Assembly: GCA_964371715.1 (NCBI GenBank)
Contig: CAYJNO010000061.1
Coordinates: 1-5,842, forward strand
Direction of reading: 5' to 3'
Origin: CAYJNO01 sp964371715
GTDB lineage: Bacteria; Bacillota_I; Bacilli_A; Erysipelotrichales; Erysipelotrichaceae
DNA: 5,842 nucleotides
Made by a program: the position numbers and the translations under genes. This document shows positions 1 to 5,828 of this stretch, one piece after another; position 1 is the first letter of the stretch, and every line of letters starts with the position of its first letter. The notes under the pieces were generated by a model that searched no databases, had not been told where the DNA came from, and saw nothing but the letters and a program-made list of their open reading frames with translations.

Positions 1-50
1 ATAATAAAAAAAGACCATCGACTAATACTTATGTACTTTGTCAACGGTCT
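1..50 (-). terminator. Minus-strand intrinsic terminator hairpin with U-tract
   Basis: Read on the minus strand, positions 50-40 pair with 22-12 in an 11-pair stem (AGACCGTTGAC against GTCGATGGTCT) that uses two G-U wobbles. A short inner stem (36-33 with 28-25) has one more G-U and an AUAA loop. Seven U residues follow (12-6), then AUUAU. On the plus strand the three wobbles become A-C mismatches, so the structure is built for the minus-strand RNA. No minus-strand gene lies to its right in this window. It therefore ends either a small RNA or the untranslated leader of a gene lying to the left (attenuator). Structure is seen directly; role is inferred. Confidence 0.65.
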
Positions 51-51
51 G

Positions 52-79
52 AAACAAGTTAAAACTTGTTTTTTTATTT
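52..79 (+). terminator. AT-rich plus-strand terminator-like hairpin
   Basis: AAACAAGTT (52-60) is the exact reverse complement of AACTTGTTT (63-71), and a T-run follows (69-75, then 77-79). The stem has only two G-C pairs, so it is weak, but hairpin plus T-run is the intrinsic terminator layout. It could end transcription of a plus-strand gene lying left of the window and insulate the gene at 211. On the minus strand the same hairpin forms but is followed by CAG rather than U residues, so there it would only be an upstream stem before the 1-50 terminator. Confidence 0.5.
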
Positions 80-127
80 AGTACTGTATCTTTGAATAGT
101 TTATATAAAGATATAAATTTGTATCGT

Positions 128-133
128 TATAAT
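128..133 (+). promoter_or_regulatory. Candidate -10 box upstream of the 211 gene
   Basis: TATAAT at 128-133 is a perfect -10 hexamer, 77 bases before the start codon at 211. No good -35 lies 16-18 bases upstream (the region reads ATAAAG or TATAAA), and there is no TG extension. In DNA this AT-rich, such a hexamer can occur by chance. The rest of the 77-210 leader shows no riboswitch or clear operator that I can recognise. Confidence 0.22.
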
Positions 134-210
134 TATTTGATTAAGGATAAAATCTATATTAATGTACAAGTGCAATATATTTTGTTATATTTAGTCAAAG
201 GAGAATATAT

Positions 211-1500
211 ATGAAGAAAATTAAGCTAAATCGTAAAATATTAACTAGTACTACATTATTAATTCAATTCATTTTCTATATATGTTCAGGTGTTGCTTTA
301 TTGTTATATCCTGTGGCAGTTATTGGTATTTTAGGTGTTTTAATTGTCGGTATTGGTTATTTTTTTATGTTATCAGAAATATTAGTAGGCTTTGGTAAAG
401 GTAGAAGAATTGATATAGTAAAAGCATTAATACCAGGTGTGTTTTCAACTATTTTATTATTTAATATGCAATTGTTTGTAACTTTATATGCTTTAATTTT
501 AGGTCTATATATTTTGTTAATTGCTATAATAAATCTAATTGATTTTTTGATTTTATATCATAATAAAGCTAATAATAGATATCGTGTGTTAATTAAAGGT
601 GTCTTCTTTTTTATCTTTGGTCTATCATTTGTTTTAACGCCTTCTAACGATTTATTAAGAGCAATAAATATTACTGGTATATTTTTAATATTATATGGCA
701 TTACATTATTAAATGACTTAATTATTGAGAGTTTAAAATTACAAAGAGCAGATAAAATTAAAAGTAGAGTACGTATTAATGTACCGGTGATATTTACGGC
801 CTTATTACCAAAGTTTAGTATCGATTATATCAATGATTTATTAAAAAAGGATAATACAAATATCATTGATAATACAACGACTAGTCAAGATGTGAATTTT
901 GAAATATTAGTTCATGTGACTAATGAAGGAACTGGAACAATGGGTCATGTTGATTTATATTTTGATGGTAAAATTTATTGTTATGGTAATTATGATTTTG
1001 AATCATATAAACTATTTTCATCAGTTGGTGATGGTGTACTATTTACTTGTAACAACAAACAACAATATATTGAATTTTGTTCGAAAACAACAAAAGATTC
1101 AATCTTTGCTTTTGGACTTGCTTTAAATGATGAACAGATGCAAAGAGTAAGAAATGAACTTGATAGTATATTTAAACATTTAAGAGAATGGAAGTCCTTA
1201 AAAGAAAAAGATATTAATGGGGAATATAATGATTATGCAAGTATGTTATATGAAAATACTAAAGCTAAGATGTATAAATTTAACGATACAAATTATAAGA
1301 CTTACTTTGTCTTAACGACAAATTGTGTAAAGCTAGCAGATCAAGTAGTTAGATCAATAGGTATTAGTGCAACAAATCCTAATGGTATAATTACACCTGG
1401 TAGTTATTATGATTATTTTGATAATCAATATCGTTTAGAAAATTCAATAGTTATTACCAAGGAAAACTATGTATATCAAAGTGAAAAGGAGGATAAATAA
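211..1500 (+). CDS. HdeD-like (DUF308) membrane protein fused to a putative permuted papain-fold domain
   Basis: The N-terminal half has six predicted membrane helices, at about residues 12-32, 36-57, 73-90, 93-115, 128-144 and 152-172, like the HdeD/DUF308 family. The loop after helix 2 (GKGRR), the loop after helix 4 (NKANNRYR) and the stretch after helix 6 (RADKIKSR) are basic, so N- and C-termini should be cytoplasmic. After a polar linker (about 175-228), a soluble domain carries GHVDLYFDG (His246), a YCYGNYDF strand (256-263) and TTNCVKLAD (Cys372). His before an Asn-Cys helix is the order of circularly permuted NlpC/P60, LRAT-like and DUF4105-type cysteine enzymes, so a hydrolase or acyltransferase is plausible; the substrate is unknown. 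AAAGGAG at 197-203 supports the start. It overlaps the next gene by one base. The membrane domain call is firmer than the enzyme call. Confidence 0.72.
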   Translation: MKKIKLNRKILTSTTLLIQFIFYICSGVALLLYPVAVIGILGVLIVGIGYFFMLSEILVGFGKGRRIDIVKALIPGVFSTILLFNMQLFVTLYALILGLYILLIAIINLIDFLILYHNKANNRYRVLIKGVFFFIFGLSFVLTPSNDLLRAINITGIFLILYGITLLNDLIIESLKLQRADKIKSRVRINVPVIFTALLPKFSIDYINDLLKKDNTNIIDNTTTSQDVNFEILVHVTNEGTGTMGHVDLYFDGKIYCYGNYDFESYKLFSSVGDGVLFTCNNKQQYIEFCSKTTKDSIFAFGLALNDEQMQRVRNELDSIFKHLREWKSLKEKDINGEYNDYASMLYENTKAKMYKFNDTNYKTYFVLTTNCVKLADQVVRSIGISATNPNGIITPGSYYDYFDNQYRLENSIVITKENYVYQSEKEDK

Positions 1501-1784
1501 TGAGTAATAAATTTAAATTCAAAGGAATAATTGAAGAAGCAACAAGAGGTGGTGCAATTATCAGGGTGCCAATTGATATAAAAAAAGAATATAACAAAGG
1601 CAGATTAAAAGTAAATGTTACATTTGATGATGAACCATATAAAGGTAGTATTGTTAATATGGGATTAAAAAATGATGATGGTAGTACATGTTATATCATT
1701 GGGATATTAAAAGATATTCGAAAAAAAATAAATAAAAATATTGGAGATGAAGTAGAAGTAGTAGTTGAAGTATTAAGTGATTAA
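1500..1784 (+). CDS. DUF1905 domain protein
   Basis: A 94-residue soluble protein matching the DUF1905 pattern over nearly its whole length: RVPIDI (22-27) followed by a basic stretch, a strand pair with YKGSIVNMG (47-55), then YIIGILKDIRKKI and GDEVEVVVE (82-90). The family is a small beta-rich fold found alone or attached to YdeI-type domains; its biochemical role is not established, so no function is assigned. Its ATG shares one base with the TAA stop of the membrane protein gene (TAATG), and a strong AAAAGGAGG (1484-1492) lies inside the upstream gene seven bases before the start. This points to translational coupling and one transcript. No frameshift or truncation is seen, and no intrinsic terminator follows. 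Confidence 0.82.
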   Translation: MSNKFKFKGIIEEATRGGAIIRVPIDIKKEYNKGRLKVNVTFDDEPYKGSIVNMGLKNDDGSTCYIIGILKDIRKKINKNIGDEVEVVVEVLSD

Positions 1785-1806
1785 TTCATTTATACAAACA
1801 AAATAA

Positions 1807-1835
1807 TAGAATTTATAAATTGACAGCTGTATAAT
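1807..1835 (+). promoter_or_regulatory. Candidate sigma-70-type promoter for the SIS gene
   Basis: TATAAT at 1830-1835 is a perfect -10, with TAGAAT at 1807-1812 as a weak -35 (three of six consensus bases) at 17-base spacing. A start near 1842 would give a leader of about 25 bases before the ATG at 1868, containing the ribosome binding site GAAAGGG (1853-1859). The 83-base gap with no terminator means read-through from the DUF1905 gene is also possible. Confidence 0.38.
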
Positions 1836-1867
1836 AAAGTTAACTGATAAATGAAAGGGATAATAAA

Positions 1868-2590
1868 ATGTATAACTTTGAATATTTAAATCAAATTAAT
1901 GATTTAATGAAAACGTTAGTAGAAAAAAATGAAGAAGTAATCAAGTTTTTAGCAATAAAATTTGCAGATAATATTAAAAATGATAAAATCATTCATACTT
2001 TTGGAACAGGTCATTCTCATATGATTGGGATTGAGCTATTTGGAAGAGCTGGTGGACTTGGAAATGTTAATGCCATGTTAGATGCTGATGCAATAAGCTC
2101 AACTGGAGCATTAAGAAGTAGTGCAGTGGAAAAACTATCAGGTTTAGCTGATATTGTTTATGATAATTATGTTATTGAAAGTGGAGATATCATGGTTATT
2201 ATTAGTAATTCAGGGCGCAATGCAATGCCGATTGAAATGGCAATGCGTGCTAAAAAAGAAGGGGTATTTACGATTGCGGTTACTAATTTAACCCAATCAA
2301 TGGAAACAACTTCACGCCATAGCAGTGGAAAAAAATTATATGAAATTACAGATGCAGTCTTAGATAATTGTGTTCCTAGTGGAGATGCTTTATTAAGTAT
2401 TGATGGTATTTTAACAGGTCCTGGTTCTACTGTAGCTAGTATCTTATTATTAAATACAATTGTTAGTGAAGCTATAAAAATAAGTGTAAATGAAGGGTTT
2501 AGACCTAAAGTATTCCAATCTCAAAACGTTGATGGTTTTGATAATGATGCTATATTTGAGTACTATAAAAATAGAATTAAACATTTCTAA
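1868..2590 (+). CDS. SIS-domain phosphosugar-binding protein (UPF0309/COG4821 type)
   Basis: A 240-residue cytoplasmic protein, the usual length for the UPF0309/COG4821 group of sugar isomerase (SIS) domain proteins. An N-terminal helical segment (1-37) leads into the SIS fold. Visible conserved blocks are FGTGHSHM (45-52), GRAGGLG (59-65), GALRSSA (80-86), IISNSGRN (111-118), TSRHSSGKKLY (148-158), DNCVPSGDA (166-174), GPGST (184-188) and FQSQNVDG (216-223). SIS domains bind phosphosugars in isomerases, etherases and regulators; the Ser-rich ISNSGRN loop is the expected phosphate-binding site. No helix-turn-helix is present, so it is more likely an enzyme than a regulator, but reaction and substrate are unknown for this subgroup. 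The ATG is supported by GAAAGGG eight bases upstream. A HAD phosphatase follows, fitting sugar-phosphate metabolism. Confidence 0.87.
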   Translation: MYNFEYLNQINDLMKTLVEKNEEVIKFLAIKFADNIKNDKIIHTFGTGHSHMIGIELFGRAGGLGNVNAMLDADAISSTGALRSSAVEKLSGLADIVYDNYVIESGDIMVIISNSGRNAMPIEMAMRAKKEGVFTIAVTNLTQSMETTSRHSSGKKLYEITDAVLDNCVPSGDALLSIDGILTGPGSTVASILLLNTIVSEAIKISVNEGFRPKVFQSQNVDGFDNDAIFEYYKNRIKHF

Positions 2591-2591
2591 T

Positions 2592-2633
2592 AATAAAATG
2601 TTGCCGACACTTTGGCAACATTTTATTGATTTT
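2592..2633 (+). terminator. Long bidirectional hairpin between the SIS and HAD genes
   Basis: AATAAAATGTTGCC (2592-2605) pairs perfectly with GGCAACATTTTATT (2614-2627): 14 pairs, eight-base loop GACACTTT. The GC-containing core TGTTGCC/GGCAACA is flanked by A residues on the 5' side and T residues on the 3' side, then GATTTT (2628-2633). This is the usual form of a bidirectional intrinsic terminator. It starts two bases after the SIS stop codon and ends just before the ribosome binding site of the next gene, so it probably acts as a partial terminator or mRNA-end stabiliser inside the transcription unit. Confidence 0.65.
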
Positions 2634-2634
2634 A

Positions 2635-2641
2635 AGAGGAG
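2635..2641 (+). promoter_or_regulatory. Ribosome binding site that fixes the HAD start
   Basis: AGAGGAG at 2635-2641 lies five bases before the ATG at 2647. The reading frame is open further upstream to a TTG at 2626, but that start would translate the binding site itself (residues LRGE) and begin inside the 3' arm of the hairpin. The ATG also places the catalytic FDLDHT motif at the expected distance from the N-terminus. Confidence 0.85.
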
Positions 2642-2646
2642 AAAAA

Positions 2647-3462
2647 ATGATAAAAGCATGTGTTTTTGATTTAGATCATACTATTTTACCAAGTGGTAAA
2701 GTGATGTTAAGCGATCGCTTATGTAAAATAATCAATAAGTTAAAAGAAAAAAATGTTTCAATTGTTTTAAATACTTCAAGAGCAAAAGATGAATTTTCAT
2801 TATTTGATAAAGACTTAGTGAATTGCTTTGATGCCTTAATTTATAGTACAGGGGCACTAATAGAGGTCAATAATAAAGTAGTATATGCTGATTATTTAAA
2901 ATATGAAGATGTTAAAGATATTGAAGAATATGCTTATAATAATAATATTGTTACTGCCTATAGTGATAAAAATCATTCTTTTTACTTTAATAAAGAATTA
3001 AATGCAAATCATCGTTTAGATTTAAATAGTTATTTTAGTAATGGCTTTAAAGTAAAGAGTGTAAAAGAACTAAATGAAATCATGGATTACTATATTTTTG
3101 ATTGTCTTGAACATAGTGCAGCATTAGCTGCTATTAATCCTGATAAGTTAGAAGTATATGTTATGGCTGAATTAGCAATAAGATCAAAACATATCAATAA
3201 AGGCTCAGGGTTATTAAAGTATTGTGAACTATATAATCTAAAAGAGGAAGAATGTATGGTTTTTGGAGATGGAGATAATGATATTTCAATGTTTATATTA
3301 AATACTCAAGCTATTGCCATGGGGAATGCTAGTGCTAATTTAAAAGCAGTAGCTAATGAAATCTGTGATACTGACATTAATGATGGAGTTGCGAAAAGAC
3401 TAGAAGAGTTATACAATAGAATGTATAAAGTATATTTAGGAGGGGACAATGATACAAATTAG
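2647..3462 (+). CDS. Cof-type HAD-superfamily phosphatase
   Basis: A 271-residue cytoplasmic protein of typical length for Cof/HAD-IIB phosphatases, which hydrolyse sugar phosphates and other small phosphate esters using Mg2+. Motif I is FDLDHT (7-12), with nucleophile Asp8 and acid/base Asp10. Motif II is VLNTSR (40-45) with Thr43. A C2-type cap spans roughly 82-180. Motif III is INKGSG (183-188) with Lys185, and motif IV is FGDGDNDISM (206-215) with metal ligands around Asp208 and Asp212. All catalytic residues are present. Motif I has His11 where the family usually has Gly (DxDGT), a mild oddity. The last 14 bases overlap the ABC ATPase gene, whose AGGAGG is encoded within codons for the Leu-Gly-Gly tail, implying co-translation. 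The specific substrate cannot be assigned; it may serve the SIS protein's pathway or be a general housekeeping phosphatase. Confidence 0.9.
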   Translation: MIKACVFDLDHTILPSGKVMLSDRLCKIINKLKEKNVSIVLNTSRAKDEFSLFDKDLVNCFDALIYSTGALIEVNNKVVYADYLKYEDVKDIEEYAYNNNIVTAYSDKNHSFYFNKELNANHRLDLNSYFSNGFKVKSVKELNEIMDYYIFDCLEHSAALAAINPDKLEVYVMAELAIRSKHINKGSGLLKYCELYNLKEEECMVFGDGDNDISMFILNTQAIAMGNASANLKAVANEICDTDINDGVAKRLEELYNRMYKVYLGGDNDTN

Positions 3463-4150
3463 AAACTTTACAAAAAAATATAAAAACAAATTAGCTGTTG
3501 ATAATTTAACGATGAATATAATGCCTGGCAGAATTCATGGATTTATAGGTCATAATGGAGCAGGGAAAACAACAACCTTAAAGGCCATTGTTGGCATTCA
3601 TGATTTTGATGAAGGCTCAATTACTGTTTATGATAAAGATGTAAGAAAAGATGCACTAAGTGTAAAACAAATGCTAGCATATATTCCTGATAATCCAGAT
3701 ATCTATCCTTATATGAAGGGTTTAGAATATATTAACTTTGTTTGTGATGCCTTTAAAGTAGAAAAAGATATTAGAGAAAAGCGTATTTTAGAGTATGCAG
3801 AGCTATTGGAAATAAGTGATGTCTTAAATCATCCAATTAGTTCATATTCACATGGAATGCGACAAAAATTAGTTATTCTTGCTTCATTAGCTCATGATCC
3901 AAAAATTATGATTTTAGATGAACCATTTGTTGGGTTAGATCCAAAAGCTGCACATAGTGTTAAACAAATTATGCGTAAGATTTGTGATGGTGGAGGATGT
4001 ATCTTATTTTCAACTCATGTCTTAGAAGTTGCACAAACTTTATGTGATGATATTTCAATTATTAAAGATGGAAAATTAGTAGTTAGTGGAACAACTGAGA
4101 ATGTAGCACAAGATAAAACATTAGAAGAAATCTTCTTAGAATTAAATTAG
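3449..4150 (+). CDS. ABC transporter ATP-binding protein
   Basis: A 233-residue single nucleotide-binding domain, the ATPase of an ABC-2-type transporter. Motifs in order: Walker A GHNGAGKT (34-41), Q-loop region YIPDNPDIY (78-86), signature SHGMRQK (134-140) in place of LSGGQ, Walker B IMILDEP (153-159) with catalytic Glu158, D-loop GLDP (162-165) and switch His190 (STHVLE). All residues for ATP hydrolysis are present. The Q-loop glutamine is replaced by Asp81 in a D-N-P motif, as I recall for EcsA-like ATPases paired with large single permeases. The start is supported by AGGAGG at 3438-3443, five bases upstream and inside the HAD gene. The permease gene begins eight bases after its stop, so these two make the transporter. 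The transport direction is probably export, judging by the family; the substrate is unknown. Confidence 0.95.
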   Translation: MIQIRNFTKKYKNKLAVDNLTMNIMPGRIHGFIGHNGAGKTTTLKAIVGIHDFDEGSITVYDKDVRKDALSVKQMLAYIPDNPDIYPYMKGLEYINFVCDAFKVEKDIREKRILEYAELLEISDVLNHPISSYSHGMRQKLVILASLAHDPKIMILDEPFVGLDPKAAHSVKQIMRKICDGGGCILFSTHVLEVAQTLCDDISIIKDGKLVVSGTTENVAQDKTLEEIFLELN

Positions 4151-4158
4151 GAGGTTTT

Positions 4159-5760
4159 ATGCTACTTAATCTATTAAAGAAAGAGTTTAAATCATTTAAA
4201 TCCACTTTTAGTGGAGGAAACTCAAAAAAAACTAGTATTGCTACTAAAATTATTACAGGTATCGCAGTAGCTGTTTCAATCTTTTACATTATAGCTATTA
4301 GCACAAATTTTTCTTATACGATAATTAGACAACTTAATGAATTTGATTTAGCTGATTTAGCTTTAGTATTAGCTTTTATTGGTGCATGTTCAATGAATAT
4401 TGTTTATACAATTGCGCGTAGCAGTAGTATTCTATTTTCTTTTAAAGACTATGATTTATTAGTTTCTTTACCAATTTCTATTAGAACTATTATTACATCA
4501 AAGTTAATATTTCTTTACTTAAGTAATTTAATTCTACAATCAATTATTATGATTCCGAATATTATTGTGTGGATTGTTCTTACAGAGCCTAGTATGCAAG
4601 CAATTATTAATGTTATTATTGCTTATCCTTTTGTTGGATTAATTCCAGTGGTGGTAGCTAGTATTTTAGGAATGATTGTATCAGCGATTGCTGCCATGTT
4701 TAAAAAACCTGCATTATTAACAAGCCTAATATCAATATTGTTTGCTTGTGGAATTATAGTGGCTTCGATGTTTATTGGAAATACTAATGCCTTTATTACA
4801 GACAATTTAAATAGTATAGCCGATGTACTTAGTACACAAATTACAAGTTATTATCCACCGGCATTATATTATTATGAATTAATACAATTAAACTATATTA
4901 GTTTAGCAATATTTATTGGAATATCTGTTATTAGTTATATTTTATTTATCTATATTTGTAATCACTTCTTTATTAAAATAAGATCAAAACTTGTAACTAC
5001 AGGTGTTAATACATATAGTAAAAATATAAAAATAAAAAATGCATCAGCATTTAAATCTTTATTCATCAAAGAATTACATAAATTAATAGATATACCGATT
5101 TATGCAATGAATAGTGTATTTACTCCAATTCTTGGAGTTATTGGAATTATCTATTTATTTATTAATCAAGATCAAATTAGCATCATCTTAGCAATAGAAG
5201 AACAAAGATTATTTATTCAAAACTTAATACCATTAGGTGTTTCATTTTTAGTAGGCTTTACAACAACTTCGTGTGCTAGTTTATCATTAGAAGGTAGTAA
5301 TTTATGGTTATTAAAAACATTACCATATAAAGCAATTAAAGTTTTAAATTCATTTGCTTTGTTTAATGTTATTATTAACCTTCCATTTGCTCTAATCTTT
5401 GGACTAACAGCAATCTATTTTCTAAACTTAGATATATATTATAGTATTATTGTAATTGTCTTTCCAATTGCAATGTGTCTATATTCATCATATGTTGGAA
5501 TATTATTAAATATTAAGTTTCCAAACTTTGATTGGGATAATCCAGCTGTTGTAGTAAAAAGGTCTGGAGCTGTAATGGCTTTAGCATTTTCTAATATGGC
5601 TATATTTATCGCAATATCAACTCCATTAATAAGAAGTGGAATGAATAGTACTTATGGATTAATACTATATAGTATTGGTTCAATTATATTCTTAATTATT
5701 GCATTAAGTATTTATTTATATTTAAGAGCTAATGCGAAAAAGATACTAACAAATTTATAA
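4159..5760 (+). CDS. ABC-2-type transporter permease, large two-half form
   Basis: A 533-residue, very hydrophobic protein with about 12 predicted membrane helices, near residues 28-48, 66-86, 113-139, 152-178, 187-206, 246-269, 319-335, 355-373, 397-419, 427-450, 472-489 and 499-523. A basic soluble stretch (272-310) separates two halves. Each half carries a similar motif: FKDYDLLVSLPIS (95-107) and SNLWLLKTLPYK (380-391), each followed by a long helix, suggesting two fused ABC-2 halves. The SLEGSNLWLLKTLP block and NFDWDNPAVVVK (456-467) resemble the Pfam ABC_tran_2 group of putative exporter permeases. AGGAGG (4149-4154) overlaps the stop codon of the ATPase gene, so the pair is co-translated. 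There is no signal peptide beyond the first helix and no ATPase motif. The substrate is unknown; peptide, antimicrobial or lipid export are possibilities only. Confidence 0.88.
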   Translation: MLLNLLKKEFKSFKSTFSGGNSKKTSIATKIITGIAVAVSIFYIIAISTNFSYTIIRQLNEFDLADLALVLAFIGACSMNIVYTIARSSSILFSFKDYDLLVSLPISIRTIITSKLIFLYLSNLILQSIIMIPNIIVWIVLTEPSMQAIINVIIAYPFVGLIPVVVASILGMIVSAIAAMFKKPALLTSLISILFACGIIVASMFIGNTNAFITDNLNSIADVLSTQITSYYPPALYYYELIQLNYISLAIFIGISVISYILFIYICNHFFIKIRSKLVTTGVNTYSKNIKIKNASAFKSLFIKELHKLIDIPIYAMNSVFTPILGVIGIIYLFINQDQISIILAIEEQRLFIQNLIPLGVSFLVGFTTTSCASLSLEGSNLWLLKTLPYKAIKVLNSFALFNVIINLPFALIFGLTAIYFLNLDIYYSIIVIVFPIAMCLYSSYVGILLNIKFPNFDWDNPAVVVKRSGAVMALAFSNMAIFIAISTPLIRSGMNSTYGLILYSIGSIIFLIIALSIYLYLRANAKKILTNL

Positions 5761-5763
5761 ATA

Positions 5764-5791
5764 AAATGCATATTCTTATGAATATGCATTT
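5764..5791. repeat. Perfect 12-bp inverted repeat after the permease gene
   Basis: AAATGCATATTC (5764-5775) and GAATATGCATTT (5780-5791) are exact reverse complements around a TTAT loop, starting three bases after the permease stop codon. On the plus strand only three T residues follow, so it is a poor terminator there; on the minus strand it is followed by TATTTATAAATTT, which is better but still interrupted. It probably stabilises the 3' end of the operon mRNA or assists the stronger terminator downstream. Confidence 0.6.
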
Positions 5792-5798
5792 CAGATTG

Positions 5799-5828
5799 TT
5801 GACAATATGACTGTTTAGAAATTATAAA
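5799..5828 (+). promoter_or_regulatory. Possible promoter embedded in the terminator
   Basis: A perfect -35 hexamer TTGACA (5799-5804) is followed by TTATAA (5822-5827) at 17-base spacing or TATAAA (5823-5828) at 18-base spacing. A start near 5834 would fall inside the 3' arm of the terminator stem and drive a plus-strand gene beyond the window. The -35 is also the centre of ATTGT-TG-ACAAT (5795-5806). The consensus match is good, but the overlap with the hairpin means it may be coincidence. Confidence 0.35.

Noticed and set aside
164..169. Palindrome TGTACA upstream of the first gene
   Set aside because: A single six-base palindrome with no second copy or nearby regulator is not enough to call an operator.
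923..1126. 67-residue plus-strand open frame inside the membrane/papain-fold gene
   Set aside because: It lies wholly within a well-supported gene in another frame, has low-complexity content rich in Met, Ile and Val, and matches no family.
1820..1835. Consensus TTGACA next to TATAAT
   Set aside because: The two hexamers are only four bases apart, so they cannot serve as -35 and -10 of one promoter; the TATAAT was instead paired with a weak -35 at 1807.
1785..1855. Nine-base inverted repeat TTCATTTAT (1785-1793) and ATAAATGAA (1847-1855)
   Set aside because: The arms are 53 bases apart, very AT-rich, and do not form a terminator; chance is likely in this composition.
2626..2646. TTG start giving a seven-residue longer HAD protein
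   Set aside because: That start lies in the hairpin arm and would translate the ribosome binding site; the ATG at 2647 fits spacing and family length.
2450..2659. 69-residue minus-strand open frame across the end of the SIS gene
   Set aside because: It is antisense to a conserved coding region and to the hairpin; the peptide is an AT-bias product with no ribosome binding site of note.
4623..4805. 60-residue minus-strand open frame inside the permease gene
   Set aside because: It is the antisense shadow of membrane-helix codons, with no recognisable domain.
211..5760. Alternative genetic code (TGA as Trp), considered because no gene ends in TGA
   Set aside because: All Trp codons seen are TGG and no in-frame TGA occurs; six stops are too few to infer anything beyond AT bias.
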